From Arcuatula senhousia (taxonomy: Eukaryota > Mollusca > Bivalvia > Mytilida > Mytilidae): a stretch of 64,000 nucleotides of DNA. Below the pieces are notes generated by a model, which saw only the letters and a program-made list of their open reading frames with translations, ran no database searches and had not been told where the DNA came from. A program made the translations under genes and the position numbers. Positions 33,444 through 45,775 of this stretch are shown here, one piece after another. Position 1 is the first letter of the stretch. Each line of letters begins with the position of its first letter. The stretch spans positions 9,933,501-9,997,500 of the forward strand of contig OZ020307.1 in the NCBI GenBank assembly GCA_963971305.1. The letters are read 5' to 3'.

Positions 33444-33785
33444 TGGCACGCCGTTCTTGTCAAAAGTATGATTTAAAATATCATCACAAATTACACAGTC
33501 AAAGTTAAAATTTACACTCAAAATTTTAAATGTCGCACTCAAAACTGAAAAATACGCACTCAAAATTGTGCGCACCTTTTTTGCACATAAATTATAAATA
33601 TTCATCAGATTTATTTGAATATTTCAATCCCGGTTTTTCGGAAGCTTGAAGTGTCCATGTAAAACAAAAAACGAACCAGAAACGAAACCAAACAAAAATT
33701 TGTAAAGCATGAAGCCAAACAATAAATAATTGTTAAAAAAGAAAAACATGAAAATAAGTAATGTAAAATTAGAAAGGCTTTAGCC

Positions 33786-33881
33786 ACAGGCACTTGTTTC
33801 TATCAATGTGCGGGTAGACTATCCATATTCTTTCTTTTATATGGATAGTCGATCCGCACATTGATAGAAACAAGTACCTGT
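33786..33881. repeat. Strong hairpin, arms about 42 bp
   Basis: The left arm (aggcacttgtttctatcaat, gtgcgg, tagactatccatat) pairs with the right arm with only a few mismatches, and the loop is about 12 nt. The size and near-perfect pairing resemble a small-RNA precursor, but a recent inverted duplication inside the host element is equally likely. Confidence 0.65.
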
Positions 33882-34069
33882 AGCGTTTGCTCCTATTCAA
33901 GGATATTTTATAGGGTCTCTGGCAACGCTAAATAGATTTTTTTAGAATGCTTCAAAATCCTTTAACACAAAAAACTAAGCAAGGTATGCGCGTTAATCCA
34001 TCAAGGTCCCTCTACTTAAAGAAGCATTTGATTCAAGACGAAAAAATATAATATACGTTTTAGATATGT

Positions 34070-34152
34070 TTTCTGTTGTGGATTTTAAAAAAAATACTGT
34101 TTAGATTGTAGGTTATGCCACGTACACTTTTTCCACATCTCATTATCTTCTA
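34070..34152 (+). mobile_element. Penelope-like 3'-end scrap
   Basis: 'gttatgccacgtacactttt' then 'tccacatctcattatcttct' matches the family 3' terminus in + orientation. Short and diverged. Confidence 0.55.
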
Positions 34153-34363
34153 TTAAATATTTGTTTTACAAAGATGTCCAAAACATCAGATATATATTTT
34201 TTATGAAAAATGATAAGGCTTATCTATATAAATAGATTCGTTTCAAAAACGCAAAAACCACCAAGATAAAATTTATCTATTTATATCTTTATGAATATTT
34301 ATGAGTTTTGCGCGAAAATAATGCGCACAATTTTGAGTGCGATTTTTTTCCGTTTTGAGTGTA

Positions 34364-34520
34364 TTAAAGAACTATACGATACTTATGAGTGGTATTTGTC
34401 CAAAAATACTACTTGAGAGGCTGTTTCAAAATTTCACGAGCCGTATGGCGAGTGAAATTATCAGCCTCGAAAGTAGTATTATTGGCAAATATCACTCACA
34501 AGTATCGTATAGTTCTTTAA
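34364..34520. repeat. 157-bp palindrome, arms about 70 bp
   Basis: The left arm 'ttaaagaactatacgatact' and onward is matched by its complement ending 'agtatcgtatagttctttaa' with roughly ten differences over about 70 bp. It lies within the TIR element 33444-35014. Confidence 0.75.
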
Positions 34521-35029
34521 TTCCACCGCACATCCTTTGTATCAAATCAAAAGAATTACAATAAATGTTTCCAAATCAATAACATGTGTGACGTCACAAT
34601 ATTAACTTATAGTGAACTATTTTTAGAATAGGGACTTTCCACGTTTACCGTGGTATTTCAATAAAATACCACTGCACTTAAGATGGCGGGAAAAAAATAC
34701 CACGGCAATAAATTGGCGGGAAATAAAATCCAACGACAGCTACAATTAATTCCGGATATATTGAATATGCGGAAAAATACTAGGTTTGTTGACCAATCAA
34801 AACACGGCATTATTATATAAGGTGGAATTAATATAAAAATTTTGAGTGTGTATTTTGAGTGCGAAGCATAAAATTTTGAGTGCATGTTTTAATTTTGAGT
34901 GCGACATTTAAAATTTTGAGTGCGACATTTAAAATTTTGAGTGTATATTTTAACTTTGACTGTGTAATTTGTGATGATATTTTAAATCATACTTTTGACG
35001 AGAACGGCGTGCCATAAATGTACCTTCAA

Positions 35030-35590
35030 TGCACCATAGGCCAATGCACCCGGAAATTGACGGAACCCTGCCCAACAATTTTCCACTATCTGGAACCCTT
35101 ACCTATGATGACTGACAATGAAGAACCCATACCTTAAATGAGGTCATGCTAGTTGAAACACTTAAAGGTCTGTGTGGGACATAGCCAACCCTTGCCCAGT
35201 TTCACATAAGCAACCCTAATCTGTCGAAAAGACAATGCTGAGTCCTGGTTGAACCTACATACACTGAGAGAGAGAAACGGGGATAGAAGGGAAACAAAGG
35301 AACTGTAAATTTTGAAGACCACTTGAAATGCATGGGGAGAAGTGGGTAGGAGCAGAAAATTTAGCCTACTAGTATGTGGTGCACTACTTGGTGGTCCACA
35401 AAGAGATCTTTTATGTGCACGAAGCGTGCCCCTCTCACATACGTTTGCCCACTATGGATTGCGGTCAGGTTTTCCGTATTATAGCCTGACGACTCCGGCA
35501 TTCTTTATTACAGGGCTCCCCAATTCAACCACCCGGGGTACACATCCCAGTCGCTTTATTGGCTAAGCGGCCTGACCCAATGTCAGGTTT
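35030..35590 (+). repeat. Dispersed repeat family R1, copy 2
   Basis: The longer of two copies (see 364-745). It adds 'gatcttttatgtgcacgaag' and 'cgtgcccctctcaca' words and 'ggtacacatcccagtcgc'. It begins only about 15 bp after the right end of the TIR element. No real open frame. Confidence 0.6.
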
Positions 35591-36699
35591 GTGAGCGCTC
35601 TTAAGAGAATTTTTTAAACTGCAAACTTTTTCTGGATTTTTTTCTTTGCAGGTTTTTTATCAAACTGATTTGCTTCTATAAGAAAACATAACTGTTGATA
35701 ATTTAAAAAATCGGTGGTCCTTAACTTTAGTCCTGGAGCGGATACAATCCCCATGCACCTTGATTCAATAAAATAGTAACATTACAAATTTGATAAACTT
35801 GTTTTAAAAAAAATATAAGAATAGATGCACATGACGTAGTATCACATGTGAAAGCTTCTCTATGAAATTGAAAAAAAAAAATATCAACACGATTAGGGGG
35901 AGCTGCGGATAAATTAAGTGTTACAGACGGATGGAAATTACCACTGAAATGACTCCATAAAAGTAACCTGATCTTCCGTCAAAGCTTTGTCATCAATTGA
36001 ACCAAATGATACAAAAAGTCATTTTTACTGAAAAATTGCATAAATTGTAAATGTCCTTTGTCTGGAAAAACGATTTCTATTGTCTTTTTTCTTGCACTGC
36101 ATTCTTTTATTAAAAATAATATTTTTCATATATTCTTTTCCTAATTTGCAAAATATAAAATCTACAAGAAAAAAAACCGAATGCTATCAAGTTCAAAACT
36201 GAAGAAAATACATTTAACGAAATAGAAACTTTATTAAAGATTGACAACTTAAGTGTAAAAAGAATTGAGGGAACCTAAGTAAAAGAAATAACAATGCCAT
36301 TATGGAAATATAACCCCACAAGATTACGAAATGGACTTGTAAAACTGAATAAATTTAATGTTCATGAATTATATATAAATTGAAATTGAATACCTATATT
36401 TGAGTCTTCTTTTTTCCACTTTTTTCTTTTCTTATAACTTTATTTTTTTTTATGATTATGGAAAGTAATTAAACAAAGAAAAAAGAAAACTATTTATAGT
36501 CAAATGAAAAGCTAAAAAGCCACCAAGTGATTTTCGTTTGCATGCTTGTGTTAGTACTAAAGTTTAATTCATTGTCAGTTTTGTAATTTTAGATTCTGTA
36601 TTTTAGGATAATTGGTTGCTCTAAATGAATCCTAAATTATAGAATATACATGTATAAGGATGGTCCTAAATTAGAAAACTACTTTGATATTTTGAATGA
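35591..36699. other. No gene recognised
   Basis: Very AT-rich DNA without supported features. Confidence 0.45.
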
Positions 36700-37020
36700 C
36701 AAAAATTTTATACTCTGTATATTCAGGACTATTAACCATTGGTGATCTATTGAATGCGGTGGATGGCAAAACATTTGTAGAGAAAACACAAAATATACTT
36801 TATGTCACTGAATCTCAAGAAATTGGAGATGAGTATCACTACCTACTCACATGTACATTGCTTCGAGAAGAACGCAAATTTTACATAAAACATAAGTTAT
36901 ACTCTAGGTCAAACACTATGAAGTTCAGGGGATTGATGTAGAGCCAACATCCACCCGATCTATACAATTTATGTGAATTTATTCGTATCATAAATCAAAA
37001 GTTAGACCCTCCAGGGTAAA
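36700..37020 (+). pseudogene. LINE E ORF2 C-terminal fragment
   Basis: The frame 36696-36941 contains 'EIGDEYHYLLTCTLLREER' followed by 'NTMKFRGLM', a pattern I recognise from the C-terminal end of many molluscan and cnidarian LINE ORF2 proteins (E-I-G-D-E-x-H-Y-L-x-x-C). After a stop, 'LYNLCEFIRIINQKL' continues the usual ending to about 37010. The N-terminal RT is absent. An AT-rich stretch after it (to about 37210) may be its 3' UTR. Confidence 0.6.
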
Positions 37021-39962
37021 CTTCCGCTTTTATATTCTTTTTTTTATGTTGTCTATTTAATCAAAATGTTACACTGTAATCTAACATGTCCACTCTATAC
37101 GAACTTTGTACCTTCTGCATATTCAAACAAAATGTTAATTATTTACTGCATACCGGCATATATATAATTATATTGTACTTCTATATTTTAGCTTAACTCT
37201 GTACCTTTATTGGTTTTTTGGAGAATATATATAAATGAATCCTAACAATTTTAAATTTAATTTAATCATATAATTATTTACTTCTTCGAATATAAACTCA
37301 TTTTGCTGAATTTTTTCTTTTTTTAAGGTAGCTATTTAATTCAAAATCATATATAATTTAGGAAAGGATAGTTCATATATGATTTGTGTTTTTCTAGACA
37401 AAAACAGTTCTTTTGAATTTTGTTACGGTTTCATGGTGTTTTCAGAATAACGAATAAATCAATAATTAAAGGAAATTTTGGTGTTAAAAAAAATGTGAAA
37501 ACGCCTTTATCTACAAAAATGTATTTTAAACAAAATCTCATTTTTCTTTCTTGCATAGATTTTTTAATATAAATGAAATCTGGTGCATATTTATGAAAGT
37601 GTTTGATTTCAAACTTTAGTAAAAATTGTGTCGTTCTCTTAAAACTTGCAACCTGTTCTTCGAATTCTCCCTGAAACTTATTCTAAAGGAACAAAACATA
37701 AAATAAACATATTTCATCTATATTTTTTTTCAAAATATTTCAGTGGTCCTTACTCGTATAAATATGTTTTGCTAAAGTCAAAACGAAATTTTATTTAATT
37801 GCAATGTGTTAATTACAAGGTTTTATTTTCAAGCGAATTAATTGAGAATATTTTTTTCCTTAAAATTTCACCTATCTCCCTACATACAAACTTAAAAAAT
37901 GGTGAGAGTCGACAAGGGCAAATTAACACATTTTTTAGACTGACCTTATTCACTCTTTATTAAACTAATACACCCTTTCTCTTAAAGTTTGTTTCTTATA
38001 TATTTTTTTCTTATTTTCTTCGTCACGCACAATTAAAAAGCTACAAAAAGTTTTTGCAAAAAGCAAAATAACACTATTTAGCAAATAAACATAATTAGTA
38101 TATTTTAGAAACAACAATGGTTCAGTATACATGCATGCAAGTATAAAGCAATGAATAATACACAAACACTTAAATTTCAGTAAAAACCCGTTCCACTTTG
38201 GAAATAAGCAAGCTTTCGTCAGTGCCTTATTTGTTATTTTACTTTAAATGAGAGCACATCCCTTTTTATTAAACATCCACACTGATTTTTGTGCAATTTT
38301 TTTTCAAACTATGGCTGCACAATTTTTTAGCCATAAGAATTTACTTTATGAAGTGAAGCTCATAACATTTGGGCTATTTACGTGAGGCACAAAAAAAATT
38401 TTGGAACCCTGTTGCTCTGATGACAAAAAAAGACCAGACAATTTCATTTTTGTCTCTAAAACTTTTGTTAATATAAATCTGGTATGGTTTGTAATTTAAA
38501 TAAACTTTAAAAGGGTACGAACATAGTACTTTGATAAGCAATTTATTAACCAATCAAATTGCAATTTTCAACCAATCAAATTACAGAAGATATGGTTTCG
38601 TGATCAGAACGCGGAAGTTCATACCAGACATACTTCAACATTTCAACTTTGAACTTAATTTGCATATTTCTAAATATAGTTTTTAAATTAATTTTCTTTA
38701 ATTGAACAATAAAAGTGTTATATTTAAGTAAAAATAATTGTTTATATATTAGCTTTTAAGTTCAATCCAAAAAAATTAACACATTTCTTTTCTATCAGGC
38801 TACTTCAAGAATTAACTACCAGCAAGCAAGACTTTAGAGTAAAGCATTAGTGAAAGGTAAAAAATAAAGAAACTTACGTTCATAAAATGAAGATCGGTTT
38901 GTCTCACTTGTGGCAATAGATGCGACGATTTAGGATTTTTGGGGGCATTTTAAGTAATTCCATGTAATGATGCCACCCGAAAACCCCGAAAGAACGCACC
39001 AAGTCTGGCTGTGGCCCTTGTCTGGTACACCTGTGTTGTTCCTCTTTATTGACACTCAAACACTGCTGAATAGAAAAAAAATCTTATAGTCATGATAGTT
39101 AAAATCAAACTATAACTGTACCACCCTGACACGATTAAGTCAGTAGGTCATTTATATAAATAAAACGGAGATAAATTAAAAACAGAATTGTCTGGTATAT
39201 AAGGACACAGTGCCAAGTAGGTGAGGTATTGATCTCTGACCGAACCGGTCAGAGACCCGTAAAAGTTCAGCTTACTCAATAGAAAAAAAATTGTTTAATT
39301 TAATTCAAATTTAATTTGAACTCATGATAAATTGATTATTTAAGAAATATATAATAGAATATAAAATATATATATTAAAAAACACACGTGGAAAAAATAT
39401 TTTTCTTACTCACCAATTGTGAATGACCACCTCGATTGACTTTGCAAACTTAAAACAAAATGTGCCCATTCCATGATATTTATACATATTTTTATGTCCT
39501 TATTCAATGTAATCTATAAGATTGGAAGTGTTTTATCCGATTGTACTTACACATTTCCTTCCCAGTCAAAGTTTCCTGCTTTTACAAACATTGAAATATT
39601 GTTCTCTGAAATAAGCATGATTTTACTTACTAAAGAAAGACTCCATGTGTACTTGTACAACTTCACCATAATACAAAGTTTTACTTTATTCTCAATTATA
39701 ATCAGTAAAATTATATAAGTCTTCTTACTTTTTTGTTTGACCCATTATTACTCCAGAAAACAGACTTTTTTATCAAACAATTTTGATACTTTTTTTGCCA
39801 CCCTCCCATTCACAGAACAATTTCGTTGCAGTCGACAATAAAGTTATAAAGTTTACAACTTAATTTTCAATTAAGTCCATTTTTTAAAAATTTATTCCTG
39901 GATTTTATTTATTTAGATAAGTTAACATATTTATCACCCTCTTTTTGAGTATATATATATAA
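37021..39962. other. Long AT-rich stretch, no gene recognised
   Basis: No exon, RNA or known repeat seen over nearly 3 kb. A short perfect palindrome 'tctctgaccgaaccggtcag' + 'aga' is at 39231-39253. Confidence 0.45.
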
Positions 39963-40765
39963 ATGTTAGCAGCAAAGTCAGGGATATTAAGCCTAATGCC
40001 TCCTTATTTAGTAATTGCCTGAATTTTTAAGGAATTAGGCTTATTTCCTAAAATCTTTGGGGTCAAATTCTAACTATATCCTAGGCAATAACAAAATAAT
40101 AATGAAATAACAAAGCAATATTACATTTTTATGAAAGTTTTACTTTTTTATTATTATTTCAAAAACTTTATTCCAAGAGAGAACATTGAACAAAGAAGTT
40201 ATAATTTTTTACTCTTTCCATGATCACTATTTTCATTCTTAAATTGTTTCTGTTACGAAAGCTTTGTTGGTTAAATGTCTCAATTTGAGGAAAAATTTTC
40301 CCTAAAATGAAAGGGGGAAAACATGAAATATATTTTCTCGAGAGAAATATAATGCATTTTAGAAATACTGAAAGAAGCACAAGCACCTAAAAAACAAATC
40401 TTTGACAGAATACTACCATCAACAAGATTTGATGTTCTCTCTGTGACAAGCATCGAACATTTCAAAGCATAGGTCCCCGAAGGTGATCAGGATAGGTTTA
40501 AGTGTATGCTTATCTAGAGGAACTATTAAAAATTTGACCAAAAAAACACATAAGAATACAGGAGATGGTTTGACTATTTACAAAATTTAGGTCGTAAATT
40601 GATATATTACTATGAAAGTAATTGATATTATTCATTGTACATGAGAAATAAAAATAAAATAAAGCTAATCTTAAAACCAAGTCTTATTTTCTAGTCTTAT
40701 AGCTTAATGCCTTGAACCATTCAGGCAATAGCTTAATACTTGATTTTGCTTATTGCCGCTAACAT
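39963..40765. mobile_element. TIR element, ends ATGTTAGC-GCAA
   Basis: The left end 'atgttagcagcaaa' and right end 'attgccgctaacat' are imperfect inverted repeats. Further in, both ends carry 'gcctaatgcc' / 'ggcaatagcttaat' type words in inverted order. The flanks are AT-repeat rich (tatatata) on both sides. The 803-bp interior is noncoding. Confidence 0.5.
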
Positions 40766-42275
40766 ATATATAGAATAAATGCAATGAATATAAAAATTAT
40801 AATTATTAAATAAGTAAATCATAGAAAAAGAGAGAAAACCTGCAAATTTTTGCTTCAAATCCTTGTTTTAATATCAATATCATGATCTATCATGCTTTAA
40901 TATGATTCTTTCTTGGTTGTTTTTGCCATTTGTATATATTTTATAAGAAAAAGTAGAACCCCCAGATCTATGAAGTGTTTGAGCTAACTGGCTAGAAAGT
41001 TTAGTGATTTTTTAAGCAAAATATTTTCAATTGCAGCTATAAATTGAGAAACTTGTTATTCTGCACACGATTGACGTGTTTCTTCATAGTTGTTGGCTTC
41101 GGTGTCTGCTCATTTTGTCTAGTATTGTTCGGTACGTTTTCGCTTCATTGTACAGTCATGCCCACTGTACGAATAAGTGCGAAAATTTGCAATTGGGAAG
41201 AATAACAATCTAAAAGTCAGGTTGCTGCTGAGGTACAAATTTCACCAAGAAACGCCCGAAAACGAAAGTTAGAAAATAAAATTCAGAAATACACGTGGTT
41301 TGTTACGTTGTGAAACTGTATTTCTGTTCGAAAATTACAAAGACAATAAGCTGAATGTTTGATGTGCATAAATATGTGTAGCTTAGTTAAAAGCAAGGTA
41401 GAAAACGGCGACCATTTTTAAAAAGTTCATAGCAAAAAATATCGTTATGAATCAAAATCAATCAACGATATTGATTTATAAAAAATGTAGGGACAGTGTT
41501 TTTTATAAGTGATTTTTATTTGTTTTTTATGTACAATATAAAGTCTGGACTTCTTTAACCTTACCTTCTGACAGTTTGCTGCACCATTCAACCACTGATA
41601 AGTCATGTAAGTGTAATCTGATCATAACATATCATTTAATGGGTAGGGACAAACCATGCAAATGGTTCCTCACGGTGTAATCACTCAACTGAATAAAACA
41701 GACTGACTTTTTTTAGTTACCAAATCTGTAGCATTTGACAGCAAAAAATGTCGGGCAGATTTAAACAGCAGCACCAAGAAAATATGTGCTATCGTCATAT
41801 AGCTATATAGATAAAGCAATTCATTTGTTTAATAAGCCAATGTTTGAAATGTCAGCCCAGACTGAGAGTCTGCAAAACACCAAAAGTTTTTGCAAAATCA
41901 TTATGTTTTATGTTTTACTTATGTTGTAATTATTCATGTGTAAACATAAAAATAAAATTTAAAAAAAGATAAAAAAAATAAAGAAACAACTCCAGATGGG
42001 TTGTACATTTTAAAGAAGTTATTAAGACTGAGACACCTCAAACAAAAAAATTGCAGAATCTTTAAGGTAAAACAATTTACCAACCAATGACAGAACAACA
42101 AGAACCAAACAAGACTCTCAAAGACAACAAAAACTCTCAAGGACAACAAACCATTTCAAATTGACCATATAAAAACTGAGATTTTGCAGAGCCTAAACTA
42201 ATAGCTGGAAAACCTGGGGACCAATTCTGTCAAATTTGAAACAAAAATGAAAAACTATATGATGTGAGAAACCAA
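40766..42275. other. No gene recognised
   Basis: AT-rich; a few short inverted words but nothing that supports a gene or named repeat. Confidence 0.45.
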
Positions 42276-42868
42276 AGCAGGTAGATCAACAGAAAAAAAT
42301 CAGGTAGATCAACAGAAAAAAATCAGGTAGATCAACTGAAAGAAAAAAAGCAGATAGATCAACAGAAAGAAAAAAAATCAGGTAGATCAACAGAAAGAAA
42401 AAAAAATCAGGTAGATCAACAGAAACAAAAAAAGCAGGTAGATCAACAGAAAGAAAAAAAAGCAGGTAGATCAACAGAAAAAAAGCAGGTAGATCAACAG
42501 AAAGAAAAAAAGCAGGTAGATCAACAGAAAAAAGGCAGGTAGATCAACAGAATGAAAAAAAAGCAGGTAGATCAACAGAAAGAAAAAAGGCAGGTAGATC
42601 AACAGAAAGAAAAAAGGCAGGTAGATCAACAGAAAGAAAAAAGGCGGGTAGATCAACAGAAAAAAGCAGGTAGATCAACAGAAAGAAAAAAAAACAGGTA
42701 GATAAACAGAAACAAAGCAGGTAGATCAACAGAAAGAAAAAGGGCAGGTAGATCAATAGAAAGAAAAAAAGCAGGTAGATCAACAGAAAGAAAAAGAGCA
42801 GACAGATCAACAGAAAAAAAAAACAGGTAAATCAACAGAAAGAAAAAAAGCAGGTAGATCAACAGATA
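42276..42868. repeat. Minisatellite, unit about 27 bp, about 23 copies
   Basis: Units read 'caggtagatcaacagaaaga' followed by 4-7 A and g/t. Unit length varies from about 21 to 29 bp mainly in the A run. Its - strand has no stops in several frames, which yields spurious Leu/Phe/Tyr-rich open frames; these are not genes. Confidence 0.9.
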
Positions 42869-44256
42869 GAAACCCACAACCATGCAATTCTATCCCAAAC
42901 AATTTAAAAGAACATTACAAGTTTAAAGACTTGAGACAGATAATGACTGGAAGTTTCATTATAATAACAAATACATGTACCACGTAAGAAAGGGCATTTT
43001 AATGAAGTAACCAAATTTCTTTTCGCAAACTTTATAAAAATGGATGTTAAACGACATATTTTAAGACAGACCAAACCAGTATCTAGACAGTTTACTATAT
43101 ATGGCTTAGAAAGCTAGGGGTAAAATCCAATGAGTCTGTCAAATGCTAACTAGTATTTTTTTTCATAATGCATGATAACATTCTGCAGCAAACTGACCTG
43201 CCTAAAAGGACTGACAAAGAAGCATAATGACCACGAAAAACAAGGACAGTTTAAGCGGATTGGTAATGTTTTACAAATTATCTAAACTCCACATCCAAAC
43301 CAGCTCTAGTGTGGGAGTTCATCAGATAGAAAATGGCAAAAATTTGCTTTTTACTATGTACTAATACCCAAACTTTCCACAACCAAACCAGCTCAAACGT
43401 GGGAGTTCATCAGATAGATAATGGCAAGAATTGCTTTTAACTACGTACACATACACAAACTTTCAAAATATGTTTCATAATTTAAGACCTCAGAAGCCAA
43501 AAGGCACATTTTGTTAATATTGAAAATGAATCAAATCGAAACCTAATGTTTTCCGCCTCCAACCTGTTTTCCCTGTATTTACAGTTCATATGAAATGGTT
43601 TAGGAAATAAAGAAGACACAACAATGACAAACAATAGCAGATAAGATCTAACAATCGGAAAGGGACAAGTGGGGATGACAATATTGTACTTGTTGGTTTT
43701 GGACATTTTCACAGAAATCTCTACTCCTAAATCTACTGATATATAGATTTCATTACCAAGCAACTTAACAAAATTAAACCAATAATTATACATGTAGTAA
43801 TTTGGACTGTTGAGTGAGTCAGTGCACTTCTGAGAACCGATTTGCTTCAAAGAATCAAGACAAGACACCGTCATATAGATGAAGTACCAAATATTTTTTG
43901 CAAATATATTTTAAACTTGTATTGTAATTTTTACTGAGTAAACATAATGAGGGAATCAAACTTAAATTATGTTGTTAAAATAGAGAAACGACAACCCCCT
44001 GTGGTAGATTGGTTGAACAATAATGAAATAATTTAAGATAGACATTCGGTGAAACCATTGATTTTAATACCGTGAGTGCTGCCAAGTTTTCATCACGAAA
44101 ATGAGATTTGGTAAAAAAATCAAAGATCAAAGGAAAAAATAACAAAGATCAAAGGAATTTTCCAACAAATTCAGATCAAAATGTGTGATTCTCACGCAAA
44201 ATCTGTGAGACTTGACAGCACTGGATTTAAAGGACACAAGTTACACAACGCATAAT
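42869..44256. other. No gene recognised
   Basis: Contains the small tandem duplication listed separately at 43284-43456 and otherwise AT-rich sequence. A 130-codon - strand frame (43482-43874) has no recognisable domain. Confidence 0.4.
43284..43456 (+). repeat. Two-copy tandem repeat, period about 86 bp
   Basis: 'ccaaaccagctc' then 'gtgggagttcatcagataga' occurs twice, with 'aaactttc' marking each unit end. Confidence 0.7.
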
Positions 44257-44634
44257 ATACACAGGCAAATTGTTGACTGCGTTTAACATGCGTCTGGCGT
44301 ACGTTAAACGCATGTCATCTGACGCATATTAAATTGGCGTTTCTAACCGCGTACGTCTGACGCACGTTAAAATATTTTTATTTCATAATAAATCACACTA
44401 AATAAATAACTTACTAATTTCATACATTTTAGGAAACTATATGTCTGACGTATGGTAAACGTACGTTTACCGCACGTTTAAAAAACGTACGTCTGACAAA
44501 TGTTTTACAATAATTTGATGTACGTTTACCGTACAGCGGTTAGAAACGTATGTTTAACGTATGTTTCTGCACTATGTCCGACGCACGTTTTTATTAACGT
44601 ACGTCAGACGTATGTCTAAATTTTGCCTGTGTAT
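44257..44634. mobile_element. Palindrome-rich TIR element with ACGTACGTC words
   Basis: A perfect 13-bp TIR ATACACAGGCAAA (44257-44269, complement 44622-44634). The interior is filled with 'gtctgacgcacgttaa', 'aaacgtacgtttaccg' and their complements, in both orientations on each side of an AT-rich centre (about 44365-44440). It is CpG-rich within AT-rich surroundings. Confidence 0.7.
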
Positions 44635-44654
44635 CTATATATATACATATATAA

Positions 44655-44945
44655 CCTGTCGGGCTTCTAACACTAAGGTTTATGGCTCGATCCTCGTCCG
44701 GTAGAAAATGTCATTAACAAATTCCTTTCGATACCATTTGCGAGGATGGTATCGAAGAGCGATGCAAGTCCTTCAGAAGGGACGAGAAAATATTTTCCCG
44801 TGTATGGGAAGAGCAGAACCCTGTACACGTTAAAGATCCCTGTGTAGAGTTCGATAAGTGAAGACCCAATGGGGCCACTATAAAGGCCATACTCGCAACC
44901 TGCAAGCTGTAGAGAGATTTACAGAAGCACCAAGCTTGTTTCCCA
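44655..44945 (+). repeat. Possible SINE-like repeat
   Basis: Contains 'ggctcgatcctcg' (about 44684), similar to a tRNA B box, and 'acgttaaagatccctgtg' and 'cagaagggacga' words that I associate with abundant molluscan interspersed repeats. No other copy in the window confirms the borders. Confidence 0.35.
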
Positions 44946-45374
44946 ATCAGGGATTAATTAATAAGTTTAAATATATCGATATATAAAATCTCTCTTTGCA
45001 TAATATTCACAACTTTAGACCACAGAGGTCAAATCTATCATGAGCATTGCATTATCAGAATCAGCACTCGGCTTATGATACAAAAATAGATACAAGTTGG
45101 GAACTACTAACATTTACTTCTTTTATCAATAACCTTTTTTTCCTCATTCAATATTTCTAGACCTTGTTACAGTTAGAAATCCCATTTTCTTGAACAAAAA
45201 AAACCATCGATTTCATAAATAAAGGGCAATGCCTCCGCAAGTTATTGTAAATGACAAACCACAATTTTATACCGCCTGCATATTTTATTACAAAGTGTAC
45301 ATGTAAAGATGTCAGCAAATACAAGGAAACATCTTATTTTGTTGCCTTGTTCTATATATTGACTCCCCATCTTA

Positions 45375-45775
45375 TATATCCTCAGGAACTTGAGATGAAG
45401 GACTCTACATCTAATAGAACCTCAAGGAAAACTTTCATCAAAGCTCTATGACAAACGTGATGACTTCAACTTTCCAATCGTCAACTTTCTCTTCTTGTGT
45501 AGCAACATTCCGTCCGCTCCAGCTTATCCATGAACTTACGTATCACTATATATATTGATTCGTTATTCCAGAGCTTGCGGGACTTGCATCGATTTCCTTA
45601 GCAGGGCGTCACGTCTGACACAAAAATTTTCACATAGGGTTATGTTGCTCCTCGGTTGCTGTCTTCACTCGAGAAATCTTACGGTAGACATTATGCGCTT
45701 ATAGGCAAATATGGGATTTCGATCTCTCAGATGAGTGCAGATGATGGTTGGTCATAGTTTTTTGTGTGTCTTCTT
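45375..45775 (+). pseudogene. Penelope-like RT fragment, second subfamily
   Basis: Across frames the + strand reads 'LYDKRDDFNFPIVNFLFL', 'NIPSAPAY', 'YSRACGTCIDF', then 'SLEKSYGRHYALIGKYGIS', collinear with 'VYDKRDDFSFPIVNFPFLE' and downstream blocks of the element at 22275-22964. The wording differs enough to be another subfamily. Several frameshifts; the catalytic box is not included. Confidence 0.65.

Larger units (their letters stand above)
33444..35014. mobile_element. TIR/foldback element with TA flanks, 1.57 kb
   Basis: The ends are long inverted repeats of roughly 110-150 bp starting TGGCACGCCGTTC, each immediately flanked by TA (33442-33443 and 35015-35016), as expected for Tc1/mariner-type insertion. 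Next to the ends lie tandem 'ttttgagtgcgacatttaaa' words, two or three per end. The interior holds a strong hairpin (33786-33881), a 157-bp palindrome (34364-34520) and a Penelope 3' scrap. No transposase is visible, so it is non-autonomous. Confidence 0.7.

Noticed and set aside
42286..42883. Leu/Phe/Tyr-rich membrane-like proteins on the - strand
   Set aside because: Translation of a 27-bp minisatellite; no gene context.
43482..43874. 130-codon - strand open frame
   Set aside because: No recognisable domain, no splice or codon-use support; plausible by chance in this sequence.
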